From Stereocaulon alpinum (Eukaryota; Ascomycota; Lecanoromycetes; Lecanorales; Stereocaulaceae): a stretch of DNA of 64,000 bases. The stretch's first letter is position 1. Each line of letters opens with the position of its first letter. The notes below the pieces were generated by a model. The model saw only the letters and a program-made list of their open reading frames with translations. It ran no database searches and had not been told where the DNA came from. The position numbers and the translations under genes were made by a program. The stretch is from contig JAEUBA010000039.1 of the NCBI GenBank assembly GCA_018257865.1, positions 1-64,000 on the forward strand. The letters run 5' to 3'. Of the stretch, positions 23,268-36,600 are shown in pieces.

Positions 23268-24050
23268 TCAACAGATATGACTAGGATTGCGAGCTACGCA
23301 AAATTCTAACAGAATGGCATGAGAAAAACACGTTGACAAAATAACGATCATAGAATTATACCTGAGCATCACATAGTAAACCCCGAATGAGCCCAAAGCG
23401 AGGATCTCCCATAGCTGCCCAGCCATCATGCACGCCCATACCCAGATACACCTTATAGACCCAGTGCGCAAAAAGCGAAACGCATACCTATCAGCAATGA
23501 GTCCCAAACAGAACAGAGCACGCACTCCCGCTATCCCACTCCCCCAACAAACACAAGGCTACCCGAATCATAGAGCTCATCATTAGCCATCCGCCTCGAC
23601 CACATCCAACTGCAGTCTGAAATTCCACCACCGCATATCCCATCCTCCCTTCTCCCAATTCCCCATCTTCGAGCCCCGTAGGATTGTTCAGTAGAGGTCT
23701 TAGGCTTGGTTTTCCTTGCTCAGCTAGTCCATACGGTAAGGTAGCGAAGTAACACCCAGCCATAGCCAAGCCAAGCCAGCCACACACGAACACATCACCA
23801 TTAGCAAGAGAAGGGACTGCATCTGAAGAGTCTTGTAATATTATGTGATTACACACGCTTCCGATTACGTACAACAACGCCACTCAAGGCAAGACGCTCT
23901 TGCATCGCCGAGTAACGAATGTGTCTCCTCTCCCCAGTCGACAACGAATGCACTGCTCTTAAGAGCATTGTGATACTGTGACTCCATATCCACCACTTTC
24001 TCCTCCTCCTCCTCCCCAAAAACCCCCCAAAAAGGTCCGAAGAAATACAT
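23268..24050 (-). other. Possible fragment of a membrane-protein gene
   Basis: Several minus-strand frames carry hydrophobic stretches (VFVCGWLGLAMAGCYFATL; WACMMAGQLWEILALG; FGVYYVMLRYN) separated by possible introns. No continuous gene model could be built and no family is recognised. It may be a decayed multi-pass membrane enzyme. Otherwise 22,752-24,432 is without a supported gene. Confidence 0.2.
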
Positions 24051-24432
24051 AGAAGATTAGTAAAGGCCCTGCCAGGGCGAAGATCCTGTCTCGCTGCTCG
24101 TTCGACGAGGTGGGTTGATGATGAGCGTAAGAAAAGGCGATGGCATAGGACGGTCCGCGGCCGTAGTAGGTTTTGCGGAAAGACGAACCTCCGACATAAG
24201 AGACATTATGATTTAGCTCGATGATATTGTCCTTTCCCCCCCTCTCTTGATTAAACCAGACAGCCTATGTCACTCATCCTTGGAGTGACAGGCTGGCATT
24301 GTTGTGGTGAAAAACTTTCCTGTACATTGCAATGAAAAAGATCCCGGTACGCCATCGCTCAAGGACGCCGTAAGGAAAAGCCGTAGTAATGAGTGGGTAT
24401 CAAATCGTCAGGTACTTGAAATGCTGTAAAAC

Positions 24433-27400
24433 TCAGAGCAAGGGCGCTTGTCTACTTTGGCCCAGCCGGCCGAACAAATGTTCTGGCGGTATGCGACCCA
24501 TGTTGCTGGTCTTGTCGAAATAGCTTGACGGGGCTTGAGTGTAGCCTTCGTGCTTGCGTCTGTAGCGTTCGATGAGGATGCCCGCTACCACAAGTAGGAA
24601 TATTGCGCCGAGGGCACAAGCGAGAGCGATGAGTACAACGAAGCCAACGGCCATGTGGCCACCTTGATTAAAATTAGTACGAGGCTTTCAAGTGAGTATG
24701 AGGAAGCATTGCACATACCGGTTGCGCCGAAGGAGACAGACTTTGCAGAGAAAAGCTGAGACAAACTCCCCGGACTTTTTCCAGAAGTTGCGAGAATGAA
24801 TGGAGAGAATGTGGTGCCGTTGAACAACGCTGCCGAAGCGTTGCCAAAGCTTGGTAGGTTGAGTTTACCGGTGACAAGGAGAATCATATCTTCCGGGACG
24901 AGGTCGTTGGAAGCATGGTTCTTGCTCAGTTGCAAAACGGTCAGTCCTAGAATCGTGGTTTGATTCCCTAATGTGTCTCCAACGGAGGTGTACGAGCTGC
25001 CGTCGTACTTCACAAGGAAAGCAGATCCATTCGTGCTTTTGCCAGCCACCCAGTATGAGGATGCGTCTCGATTCGCGGAAGTTAGTGCGGTAACAGGCCC
25101 AGGAACATTCGCTGCCGCTCCGCTAACCTCTTGCCATTGGTTCTTTGTAACGTCATAAGTAGCCAACGATGTAGCATTGTTGCCTGCCGTCAAATTCCCA
25201 CCGACCAGCAATTTGTCAGCTGTATTGCCTTGCCAGGTCATTGCAGCAACACTACCACCAATACCGCTTCCAGGTGGATTCCAAGCACCGTTCTCGAAGA
25301 TGCACAAACTAGGGCAGCCCAGTGAGCCTGCGGTGTCGAAATTGCCCCCAACATAGACTTGCGCTGGAGATTTGTTCGGGCGGACAGTGATAGCATTGAC
25401 AGCAACGTTATTGCCTCCAAAAGGCGGCGGCTGCGGATAAGAATACTTCCCTAGGCCTAAATCGTAGAAAATTAGTCCGTTGACCGGTGCGTTGTTAACG
25501 TTTCCAGTGACCGTTCCTCCAGCATAAAGAACGGTGTCAGAGGCTGCAAGAGCTAAGAAGGCCGAGTCTGTATCTAGACCAGCTGTCAGGCCTGTAACAG
25601 TAGTGCCACTCACGATCGCGAGGTTGTCAATGGTGGAACCATTACTTGCAGTCGCTGTGAAGTGGCCTCCGAGTACGGTGACATTGATGTTGCCAGAAGT
25701 GTGAAAGAGTCCAGTCACAACACCGGTGACGTTTTGGCCACTAATAGCCCTTTTGCGTGTCACAGGCCCAGCTTGTTGCGGTTGAATACCGACATTGAGA
25801 GACTGCAGTTTTGTAGGGTTTGATTGTAGATAGACCGCATCCTGAGCTGACATGTCTTGCGACGAAAGGGTCCCAGCATAGAGAGCAAGTGGCTTTGCGC
25901 CGGACTGGGTGACGTTGGTCATTGCGGTTAGCTGTCCGGTGATGGCTTGCGACGGGAGTTTTAGGTTTTGCAGCCAATTCTGTCGAGATGGCACCCAGAT
26001 CCCGAACCCAGAAACGTTTACTGCATCGTTCGAACCAAACTTATTCAGCTGCTTAAAGGGCCCATTGATGGTAATGCAGTTCTCGGGCTGGTCGGTGGTG
26101 ACGTTGACCTCCAAACTCACGATGGTATTGACAGTGCCACTCACACCAGCACCCAGGGCTTGCCAGGTTCGGCTTGTGGTATCAAAAGCAGCGAAGTTGT
26201 TGAGGCCAGTAACACTTCCATTCACGGTGTTTGTAAAGTTACCCCCAATGTAAAGAAGGTCTCCGTATGCCATTATAGTATTTACCTCAGCGTTGAGCCC
26301 GCCGTTTGGCAGAGCAGTCGCGTTGCCAGTGCCAATCGAAAAGATATTCTCAAAGCCCGTGGTGCTGTCGGTGAAGTTTCCACCAACATAGGTGGCGTCG
26401 CCCGTTACCGCCATGGTCGTAATGATAGCTCCTGGTTCCAGATCCATACCAGCATGGTCGAAGGTCGAATTCGAAAAATTCGTGTCCATCGTGCTTGTGC
26501 TCAGATCAAACTCGTAAAGACCATTCAGGCCTGCGGTCGGATTCACAATAACGAATTGGACTCGTTGCGCTACGATGGTGACGCCGTCTGCCTGACCAGA
26601 CGATGGAGTGAGTGTAACAGTAGGTCGAAAGCCGTCGCTATTAGCATCGACAGGGCCTTGGTAAATTCGGTCATACTTGTCGTAGTCGTTGGTCTGGTAG
26701 ATTTGTGTCTGCAGTGGTAGGCCGGGTGCACTAGCAGTCGCATAGTTTCCAGTGATGTTGACAATGCCCCGAGTGTCACAGCTGTTGTCTTGCTTACAAC
26801 CTGGAGTGTAGATGTTGACAGTGTAGTTGCCTTTCTGTTTAATATCAGGCTTGAAAATAACCGAGATCCCGTCCGTGCTGACGTTTGATCCAACAAGCTT
26901 GGTAGTCAGATACTCTGAGACGCTTGATGCGGACGGCGCTACCGACCATTGCCCTGTGGCAGTGGACTCCGACGGAAACTTAGTGTTGGCGCAGGTGGGC
27001 TCGTTAAGGCTGTTGACGGCATAGGCGTAGGTGTCATTCTGGAAAAGTTCGATCCCATTAAGACCACCTCCCGTACCATACCAATCAGAAATATCGATCC
27101 GAAATGCGCTCATGCCAACAGGATTCTCGAAATGAAAGTCCTGGTACGGGACGGAGGTGTTGGCGGTCAGAGGACATCGAGCGTCGCAATAAAGCCCCTG
27201 TTCACCCGTGTCTGGGTCAGTATAGGTGAAATTCATAATACCATTGATTGGTATAGCTGTGAAACGGAAAGTCTTAGTCCCTCGACCATCCTGATGCGTA
27301 TTCCAGATCCTCAGCAAGCTGGGCACGTAACCGAAATTCATATCTGCTCTCCAGAATCCAGGCGTTTGGTCAGCCAATAGCCAGGTGTTGCCTGCACCAC

Positions 27401-28202
27401 TCTGCCCACTCGTCTTGCAGACAATGTTTGTGGCGTTGTCAAAGCCAGTGGTGGTTGTTGTTCCGCCTGAAGTGATATTTGCAGATGAGATGTTGATCAC
27501 TTGCTGATCTTTCTGGTCGGGCGTTGTCGTAATTGAAGTCCCTAGACCAGTGAAAGATCCACCAAATATGATATTGCCATTCGGAGCCTGCTTGATCGAG
27601 TTGACGGGTCCGTTGAATCCCTGGAACGGCAAGTTGGCCCAGCCTGACATTCCAACCCAAGCGACAGCGTTCGTCGAGTTCACGCCCTTAAAATCACCAC
27701 CAACATAGACGGTGTTGGTGTCTTTGTCACACAAAAGCACATTGACAGTACCGGTGATACCAGGCAGGGGCGTTACCTGCCCAGTCTGTGAGTCGAACAT
27801 TGCGGCCGCCTTCGCTTCCGCACCATTCAAGCTAGTGAAATTGCCTGCGGCTATTACTCCCGCAAACTTTCCATCACGCATGACGAAAGGGCACATTGCG
27901 GTAATGGACCCATCGGCCGTTGCTATCGTCGCAAAGTCTCCATTGGGCAATTGTGTGATGATCGATTGGGTTCCATTAGTACTGAATGAGCCTTCGCTCT
28001 GTTGCTGATAGCTGTACAAAGAGATCGAGTCGAAGTTGCCTGCCAGGGCGACTTGGCCGAGTGACTGGAGGTTGAGGGATGGTGCTGGAACTGGTGTGAA
28101 GTTGACTCCTTGCGTCGGCCGTATCAGAGTTACCATGGGCCATAATTGTATCAAGCACGCGATTTCAGCCGCCGCCGGGCCAAACAAGGAGGAGAACTTC
28201 AT
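24433..28202 (-). CDS. RAX2: Rax2-like cortical polarity marker
   Basis: Two exons (28202-24719 and 24662-24433) give about 1,237 residues, close to yeast Rax2 (1,220). An N-terminal signal/anchor (IACLIQLWPMVTLI) leads into a large outer domain of repeated beta-propeller-like units with the motif YxGGxF (VYVGGDFKG, IIFGGSFTG, LYIGGNFT, VYVGGNFDTAG) and many N-glycosylation sites. A single transmembrane helix near the C-terminus (GFVVLIALACALGAIFLLVV) is followed by a ~55-residue cytoplasmic tail beginning ERYRRKHEGY. Rax2 marks growth sites at the cell cortex; in filamentous fungi it acts in polarised growth and septation. The start is the ATG before KFSSLFG because it gives a signal-like N-terminus. 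Confidence 0.92.
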
Positions 28203-29070
28203 TGTTCGCAGACGACGGTGGATGGTAGAGGTGCGATTATTGATCCAGGTTTGCGAGTGTGAGCGTTGATTAGGGGGGGCGGGCGTGTCAACAGGTGCGT
28301 TACACGTCAACCATTCTCTTCGCAGAACGAGCGGCAGCGATTCCAATGCGCTGTGTCTCACCTCCAGACCTATCCCTTCACCCCAGTAGCACCAGCTGTG
28401 TCAGTGTCGTGGAGTCTGATGAGAGGAAAGATGCACGCTTCGAAGTGAGGAGTGATTCGGTTCCCGTCACTTTTTCCCGTACCTTTCCCTATTGCCACTA
28501 GTCTATTCCGCAATACCAATCAAAGTCCAGGGTCTCCATCCTTCAATTTTACTCCGCTTGCCGATGAGATTACGGTCCTCTTGCCTTACGTATTATGTGC
28601 TGTACTGCTACATCCACCTATTTATTCGAATTACACAGATAATCTTCAAGAGTTGTTGTTGACAGATCGAAGGCAAGGCCTCGAGGTCTCTTCGTCCCTT
28701 TGTTTCTCTGACGCGGGAACCAAGGATTCCGGCTCCTAAGGAATGGTGGCTGATCGCCGAGGCCCGATCAGGAAGGACCTATAGCGAAAATGGATTGGAC
28801 CTGCAGCATAAGTGACGCATGAGAGACCAAGCTAACAGCAGTAAGGTACGACTCCTAATTGGTGGGGCTGACTTTACTACGGACTTCAGCCCATAAACCA
28901 ATCAGCTACCCTCGCTTTAATGTCTCGTACCATTCGGTCGATACCGACAAGAGCTGACTGCTCTTTGCCGAGCATATCAGCTCGATATGTAACACGAACA
29001 GCGACTAGTCAGACATATCTTCAAGGATTGCATACTACGTATTACAATTTATTCGGTCGCCGAGTATCAC
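28203..29070. other. Intergenic region between Rax2 and OGG1
   Basis: Upstream region of the leftward Rax2 gene and downstream region of the leftward OGG1 gene. Several short frames exist, but none has a family motif or a plausible exon structure. Nothing else is seen. Confidence 0.5.
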
Positions 29071-30473
29071 CTACGTCTTTCGCCTTCGCTTGAGTTCTCT
29101 CTTTACAGGGACTTTTCCGAAAGCGATTGGAGACGTGTTCTCCTCGTCGAACTCCCTTTTCACGCTGACAGGCGTAAGAAGCTTTGCCTTGATCTTGGTT
29201 GCTGTGAAGATGGTCGCATCGTCCTCTTGCTTGACTTCCTTGATCTCGACCTTGGTGGAAAGCCTTTCGGCAAAGGCTCTCAAATCTGCAGTAAATAGTA
29301 CACTATGTGCCCAGCCTGCCTCTTTCCCCCACAGACTTCGGAATTTATCACCCACGGCATCGTACGTAGCTTTGGTCAGACTGCTATGCTTGCCTTTGCC
29401 AAATTTGTAGTCGCGCTGTGCGATCTGCCAGACTGTAGAGCTTTGTTAGCAGCGGTAAGTGAGAGCATTAGATTATTATGGCCAAGCAAGCATACCATGT
29501 GTATCAACAGGGACAGCTTCTCCCCAGCCAAGGCCCATAAGGCATATGCAGTCTGCAACTTTGGGTCCGACGCCTTGCAAAGCGAGCAGCTCTCCGTGGG
29601 CTCTGCGGTAACCATCTCTACCGCCGGGCAGCATTTCGCCGGCGTCAAAAGCTTTCACACCAATGATTGGGCTTTCTGGATTTCTTAGGCTATCAAGCCA
29701 ACCGTTCTCGTAATCCTTAGAGATCATGAGCGCTGTCTGATGCAGATACTTTGCGCGATACCCGAAACCGAGCTGTCGGAGATGAGCTTCAACGCCTGGC
29801 GCGGTCAGAGCAGAGGCAGGAGGCATGTCGTAGTATTGTCTCGAGTCGATTTCGCCGATCAGTGACCCATAATGTAAACAGAGCTTTTCCATCTACAGAG
29901 CATGTAGCAGCTTAGTTCGACCACAGAGAAGGAGACTCAGTGAAGAACATACCATCTGGGATATCCTTATGATGTTATTGTTGCTGCTACAAATGAATCC
30001 AACCAAAGCTTCCCAAGCATCCTGCTTCAGTATCCGGACGCCAGTGAACTTTGGTGCTTTTCTTCTGAAATTGGCGTCTGCGGTGGACCATTGCTCATAT
30101 AAGTCTGTCAGATTGGGGCCGAGATTCAAGTAGTGCTGGACCAAGGTTTCTGTATCGTCATCTTCAGGCTCGACGCTCGAATGCGGAGTTGATGAGGGAG
30201 GGGTTAGGGGCATGTGATGGCTCTCAGGGAAAGCAGCCTTGTAGTGAAGGTGGGTCGAATCTTGACGTAAGGAGAGGAGTCGTCCATAGAGTGCACAGGA
30301 CCAGACATCATCTTCGGACTTTTTCCACCTGGATTGATATTAAGTACATGGCTTTGCTGATTTACTTGGATCATATACCTGAATGACTGTCCACAACGCA
30401 ATGTCGTTTCCAGACAGAGCTCTGCAAGGTTCACAGGTATCTTGCGCCATTGCAGGGCACGTGATGTAGCCAT
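29071..30473 (-). CDS. OGG1: 8-oxoguanine DNA glycosylase/lyase
   Basis: Four exons (30473-30379, 30328-29953, 29892-29496, 29432-29071) give about 409 residues. OGG1 removes 8-oxoguanine from DNA in base excision repair and cuts the strand through a lysine Schiff base. Seen here are the N-terminal RCGQSFRW (the family's GQ(S/A)FRW), the helix-hairpin-helix ALQGVGPKVADC with the catalytic lysine at about residue 268, and VPVDTHVWQ with the catalytic aspartate at about 287. The C-terminal ~50 residues are basic and hold a KRELKRRRK nuclear-localisation-like end. It is divergently oriented from the U2AF gene, with 359 bp between the start codons. Confidence 0.95.
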
Positions 30474-30832
30474 TCTACAGTGACTGAAAAGGCAAACGCT
30501 TGCAGAGGCAAGAGAAGGCATGCGGGAGTAGTGAATCGCGGAACGCGAAAGCGCGTGCAGTTGATATGTCGACCCGGCTAGCAGCATGAAGTAAGGTGAA
30601 GCTGGCGCCAAGCCAAGGTACGGCAACGCTGAGAAGTTCTAAGCCTCACATTTCGCCTATCCTGAGGGACGATGCTCTTCGAGTAAGGTTGTCAGTGAAA
30701 CAACATCTTCCACGCCCCTTAACATTTTCCCTGCTTTTCGATCGTTGCTGCTACCCCCGGACAGACGCCCGTTACTTCATACTGCACTGAAGTAAAGGTG
30801 CACTAATAAGCAAAATCAACGTCTACGCCGAC
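30474..30832. promoter_or_regulatory. Shared upstream region of OGG1 and U2AF large subunit
   Basis: A 359-bp divergent intergenic space between two start codons. It must hold both promoters. I see no clear TATA box; a pyrimidine-rich stretch lies at about 30,700-30,760. A shared bidirectional promoter is an inference from spacing only. Confidence 0.4.
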
Positions 30833-32911
30833 ATGAACGGCGACAGCTACTCGTCGAGAGGCGCGGCACCAACAAACACCTTACCGAGGATACGAAAGCA
30901 TGAGCCTGACAGTAGCAACCCAATGGGTGCAGATTCTGGTAGATATGGCTCGTCCAGAGATCACTATGTAAGGCCCCCAACATTTGGTGCAACTCCGATC
31001 AATTGACATTATCTTCCACTCAGTCCTCAAGAGACGATCGAAGAGACCGAGACCGAGATCATCACCGCGGCGGCGATAGGAGGCGCTCGAGATCGCCCAG
31101 ACACCGAGATTCTAGACGGCGCGAACCTGATGTAGACTCATATTCCTCCAGCCGTGATTATCGAGCTCGTGAACGTGAGGATCGCTATGGCCGGGATGGT
31201 ACCCGAGATGACAGAGCGTGGGACCGGGATAGGGGAGATAGGGGAGGAAGAGGTGATCGAGATGACAGAGGGATGTCGAGGCGCGATGCTCGACGTGATG
31301 ATTTCGACCGGCCACCACGAAGGGACAGAGACCTTTTCGAAGGTCGTATGGAAAGAGGTTCGGGAGGTGGTCGTGGGGGTCCATCAAGGAGTGATCGAGA
31401 TGAGTTTGCACAGCAGATGGGTGGTAGAGACAGGAAGAAGAGCGCGAGCCCTCCCCCAAAGAAGAAGGAACCCACTCCAGATTTGACTGATGTTGTGCCT
31501 GTAACGGAGAGGAAGAGGAGGCTGACACAGTGGGATATCAAGCCCCCAGGCTACGAGAATGTTACAGCTGAACAGGCGAAGCTCTCCGGTCAGCAGCACC
31601 ATTCCTACGTACTTTGACCAGTCTGATTCTGACAATTTTCACAGGCATGTTCCCTTTGCCCGGTGCACCTCGCCAGCAGCCAATGGACCCCAGCCGATTG
31701 CAAGCATTCATGAACCAGCCAAGTGGCTCTGCTGGTAACGCAGCATTGAAACCCTCCAATGCCCGACAATCAAAGCGGCTTTTCGTTCATAATCTACCTC
31801 TGTCTGCCACAGATGAAAGCATCATCAACTTCTTTAATCTACAACTCAACGGGTTGAACGTCATCTCAGCACCAGACCCTTGCATATCAGCGCAGATCTC
31901 CAAGGATAGGTCCTTCGCACTCCTAGAATTCAAGAATACTACCGAGGCTACTGTGGCTTTAGCGTTGGACGGCATTGTGATGGAAGACAGTGACCATATG
32001 GACACCTCCAACGGAACAGCGAACGGTGGTTCACAAGGTCTTTCTATCCGACGGCCCAAAGACTATATTGTCCCTTCGATCGTCGAGGATGAAGAGTATC
32101 AAGAAGGAGTGATCTCGCCAGTGGTACCTGACACCCCAAACAAAATCAGCATATCAAACCTATTGGCGAGCTTGCAAGACGAACAAGTGATAGAGCTCCT
32201 AGCCACTTTTGGTCCACTAAAAGCTTTCGTGCTAGTCAAGGACAGCAGCACTGATGAATCCAGGGTAAGTAGTCTTGTGGTATCGATATTTCAGAGCTAA
32301 CCCCGGTGCAGGGTATTGCATTCTGCGAGTATGTAGATCCTGCGTGCACAGATGGGGCGGTTGAAGGTCTCAACGGGATGGAACTTGGCGACAACAATCT
32401 GAGAGTCCAACGAGCTAGTATTGGAGTTACTCAAGCTGCTGGGCTTGAGATGGGTGTCAACGCCATGTCGATGCTTGCAGGTACAACATCAAATGATCTC
32501 GAAGAGGGCCGCGTGCTCCAGCTTTTGAATATGGTAACCCCCGAAGAGCTTATTGACAATGAGGACTACGAAGGTATGTTGACCTGCAGTCTAATGTCGT
32601 ATAGCTTGCTGACCTAGGTCAGAAATATGCGAGGATGTCAAAGAAGAGTGCGATAAGTATGGCGAAGTGCTGGAAATGAAGGTCCCAAGACCGAGTGGCG
32701 GCAGCCGACAGTCCAACGGCGTCGGCAAAATCTACGTCAAATACGACACTTCGGACTCTGCACGAAAGGCTCTGCAAGCTCTTGCTGGAAGAAAATTTGC
32801 GGATAGGACTGTGGTAACGACCTATTTCTCCGAGGTGAGTCACTCATCAAATTTATACTCGCCCATTATCCTAATTTGCCATAGGAGAACTTTGAAGTTG
32901 GAGCCTGGTAA
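30833..32911 (+). CDS. U2AF large subunit (splicing factor)
   Basis: Six exons (30833-30967, 31024-31588, 31645-32264, 32312-32573, 32623-32834, 32885-32911) give about 606 residues. U2AF65 binds the polypyrimidine tract and brings U2 snRNP to the branch site. An Arg/Ser/Asp-rich region (residues ~46-190) is followed by QWDIKPPGYENVTAEQAK, the segment that in human U2AF65 precedes RRM1. RRM1 starts near residue 277 (KRLFVHNLPLSATD), and RRM2 (KISISNLLASLQDEQV, GIAFCEY) follows. The C-terminal U2AF-homology motif domain (VLQLLNMVTPEEL, GKIYVKY, TTYFSE) ends in ENFEVGAW. The last exon has only 27 nt. It lies 776 bp upstream of SF3B1, in the same orientation. Confidence 0.95.
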
Positions 32912-33687
32912 TTTCTAAGCTCGTGAGCTTTGAAAAAGTTCGTCTTGTTAGACAGCAGTTTCTGTCTGCAGCAACAGGTTGGTTTAAGAGCAGCCAATTT
33001 TCAGGTGAAGCACAGGAAGCCATCAAGGCCTTTTGAATCTGGTCGTGGTCAAGCAATCAGTAGGAGGAGAATGATGGTGAAAAGCATTACGTTCGGATTT
33101 GCTCGACACTCTCTAATGTACTCTAGCGTGTATAGAATTGAGCCAGCCTAATGCATCTCATCTGATTCTAGTGCACGTGGCAGCTCGTTGTGGATGATGA
33201 AAGATGGGATCAACGTTCCTCATAGATAGGTTTGTGTAGCAATGAAACCCGCTCATCAAGCTTGATAGGCTCGTCCACCCATGACTTGAGCTGCGAATAC
33301 GTTTTCCTTGATCGGGATGGAGTTGGCGCTACGGACTATGCATCGATTTCGGGAATGGCGACTGGTGTTTTCGTGCTATTAATTTTACTGCTTTTGTAAT
33401 ACGCGAGCGAATCTGAGCCAGTCAAGTCTCTTTTCGATCTCCTAGTATCATCTGTAAGGAATCCATCTTTGTTGTCTTGAGTGTGAAACCTGTGCCAGTA
33501 GAGTGATCCCTCGGCAAACATTCCCGCGATCACTAGCGCCCGTTATCATCTCTTTGCCCCCATTACAACGTTCTCACTTACTTTTCAGGCAAGCTTCGAC
33601 GGTGTTTGCACACCACCCTACCGTACTCATCGAGACCTCGCTTAGTCGTTACTGGCAGGGAGCAAGAGCGTCTTAAAGTTGCCCAAT
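32912..33687. other. Intergenic region between U2AF and SF3B1
   Basis: About 780 bp with 3' untranslated sequence of the U2AF gene and the promoter region of SF3B1. No further gene or repeat is seen. Confidence 0.5.
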
Positions 33688-36600
33688 ATGTCCGACGCAG
33701 CATTTGAGGAGGTTCGGAGGCTGCAGCAAGAGCGCAATGCTGCAGCTGCTGGAAAGAAAGGTTCAAAGACCTTCGACCCTTCCAACCAGCGAACTGACTC
33801 ATCGACGAAGGCTTCCCTGACTGAAAGCTTCGATACCCAACTCTACGATCGCAATGGCGGAGACAAATTTGCCGGCTACGATACGTCAATAGCCGTCGAT
33901 GGAGATGGTGAAGATATGCCGGATGCAGAGGATCAGAGCAGGCGGCTTGTTGGTCAGTATACCGCCACCATGGCCCAGATGAACGAGTTTGCTACCGGGA
34001 CAGGGGTTGAGGAGGAGGATATCTTGTTGGGACGGGAGAAGAGTGCCAGGATCGCAGATCGAGAGACTGACTACCAAAAACGGCGTCTCAACCGTGGACC
34101 ACTTACACCTACACGAGCAGACCCATTTGCGGCGAACCGACAAGCGGGCATGCAAGACGAAGGCCAGACATATCGTGAGCTCATGGCTACAAGAGATCTT
34201 GAGAGAGAGGAGGAACGGGTTCAGAAAGCCATAGCTGAGAAGCAAGCGAAAGGAGAGACTGGCATTGTTGAACACCAGGCGACACTCAAGCATGAAGATC
34301 ATAGTGACAAGGAGAACAAAGAGGCCGGATTGACTGTTGCGGTGGCCACAGGGAGGAAGAGGAAGCAGCGCTGGGACGTTGCGGGTGATGGCACTCCTGG
34401 CCCAGAGACCGCAGAAATCAAGGGGAAGAGGTCGCGATGGGATCAAACTCCAGCGCCAGGAGGAGCTGCTGTCGATGCTACGCCACGACGCTCACGTTGG
34501 GATCAAGCCCCCTCCTTGACTGATGCTACACCTATTAGCCAGCAAGGACTAGCAACACCCATGCACCCATCTCAGTCGGGAGGAGCCATGATGCCTACTA
34601 CTTTTGGAACCGACATTTCTTCTCGAAATGCCCCACTGTCCGATGAAGAGCTTGATGCAATGCTGCCAAGCGAGGGATACAAGATTCTCGAGTTTCCTCC
34701 AGGATATGCCCCAGCTATCGCTCCCGCGAGGAAGCTAATGAGTACACCAGCCCCCATGGCAAGCTCTTCAGGCATTGGAGGATTCATGATGCAAGAGCCG
34801 GAGAATGCCCGAGCAATGGGCAAACAGCTGCCAACTGAAATCCCCGGAGTAGGAGATTTACAATTTTTCAAAGCCGAGGATATGGCATATTTCGGCAAGC
34901 TGGTCGATGGTGGAGACGAGAATGCTATGTCGGTTGAAGAGTTGAAGGAAAGGAAGATCATGCGACTTCTACTGAAAGTCAAGAACGGCACACCTCCTAT
35001 GCGAAAGACCGCTCTACGCCAGTTAACTGATAATGCTCGACAATTCGGTGCCGGGCCTCTATTCAATCAAATCCTTCCACTGCTCATGGAGAAAACGCTC
35101 GAGGACCAAGAGAGACATCTGTTAGTGAAGGTCATTGATCGTGTTCTGTACAAGCTTGATGACCTTGTTCGCCCTTACGTTCACAAGATTCTCGTTGTTA
35201 TCGAACCTCTATTGATAGACCAAGATTACTATGCTCGAGTCGAGGGCCGCGAGATTATCTCGAACCTTAGCAAGGCGGCAGGCCTTGCACATATGATTTC
35301 GACTATGCGTCCGGATATAGACCACGTTGATGAATATGGTAAGTAGACCTTGTGAACAACGGACAAAAGTCAAGCTTTCGTACATTTGCTGAGGGCATTC
35401 TAGTACGGAACACCACAGCTCGAGCTTTTGCAGTAGTGGCCTCCGCTCTCGGTATCCCAGCGCTTTTACCATTCCTTAGGGCGGTTTGCAGGTACTTCTC
35501 CTCCCCAATCATCTCGCGGCCTTGATATCGCTTCTCAGGGAACCATACTAACATCCAGTAGGAGCAAGAAGTCGTGGCAAGCGAGGCACACCGGTGTCAA
35601 GATTGTCCAGCAGATTCCAATTCTCATGGGGTGCGCCGTTTTGCCACATTTGAAGGGTCTGGTGGACTGTATTGGCGATAATCTGAGCGATGAACAGGCA
35701 AAAGTCAGGTACAGTACTCCTTCTTCCAGCCCGTTGTCCTCGTTTCACCTTGACTGCGATGCTAATCTGGGAGCTTACAGAACAGTGACGTCGCTAGCGA
35801 TAGCTGCGTTAGCTGAGGCAGCCGCACCATATGGAATTGAGAGCTTCGACGATATCCTGAACCCACTCTGGACTGGCGCCCGCAAGCAAAGGGGGAAAGG
35901 GTTGGCAGGCTTCCTCAAAGCTGTAGTAAGTTTTCACAATCCCCTCTTACGAGAATTTTCGCTGACTGGTGAAATCTAAGGGTTTTATCATCCCCCTAAT
36001 GGACGAGGAGTACGCGAATTACTACACAAGTCAAATCATGGAGATTCTGTTACGAGAGTTTTCATCGCCGGATGAGGAAATGAAAAAGGTCGTCCTGAAG
36101 GTTGTGAGCCAATGTTGCAGTACTGAGGGTGTGACTGCCCAATACTTGCGCGAGCATATGCTCAATGACTACTTCAAGAGCTTTTGGGCTAGAAGGCTTG
36201 CGCTCGACAAGAGAAGTTACCGTCAAGTTGTGGAGACCACTGTTGACCTGGGCCAGAAGGTCGGTGTGAGCGAGATAGTCGAGCGGGTGGTCAACAATTT
36301 GAAGGATGAGAGCGAAGCTTATCGAAAGATGACACTGGAGACTATAGAGAAGGTGATCGCCAGCTTGGGAGCAGCAGATATCGGAGAGCGCCTAGAGGAA
36401 CGTCTGATTGACGGAGTGCTTCACTCTTTCCAAGAACAGTCGGTGGAGGACATAGTCATGCTCAATGGCTTCGGAACCGTGGTCAACGCTCTAGGGACAC
36501 GATGCAAACCATACCTTCCGCAGATTGTTTCTACAATCCTCTGGAGGTTGAACAACAAGAGTGCGACAGTTCGACAGCAAGCCGCCGACCTGATTTCCCG

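Noticed and set aside
25968..26720. 250-codon open frame antisense to Rax2
   Set aside because: It lies wholly inside the Rax2 coding region, has no motif, and arises from the biased codon use of a repeat-rich gene.
31112..31541. Open frames on both strands over the RS region of U2AF
   Set aside because: They result from the low-complexity Arg/Asp/Ser repeat; only the U2AF frame continues into RRMs.
33886..34446. 186-codon open frame antisense to SF3B1
   Set aside because: It mirrors the first SF3B1 exon and has no family signature.
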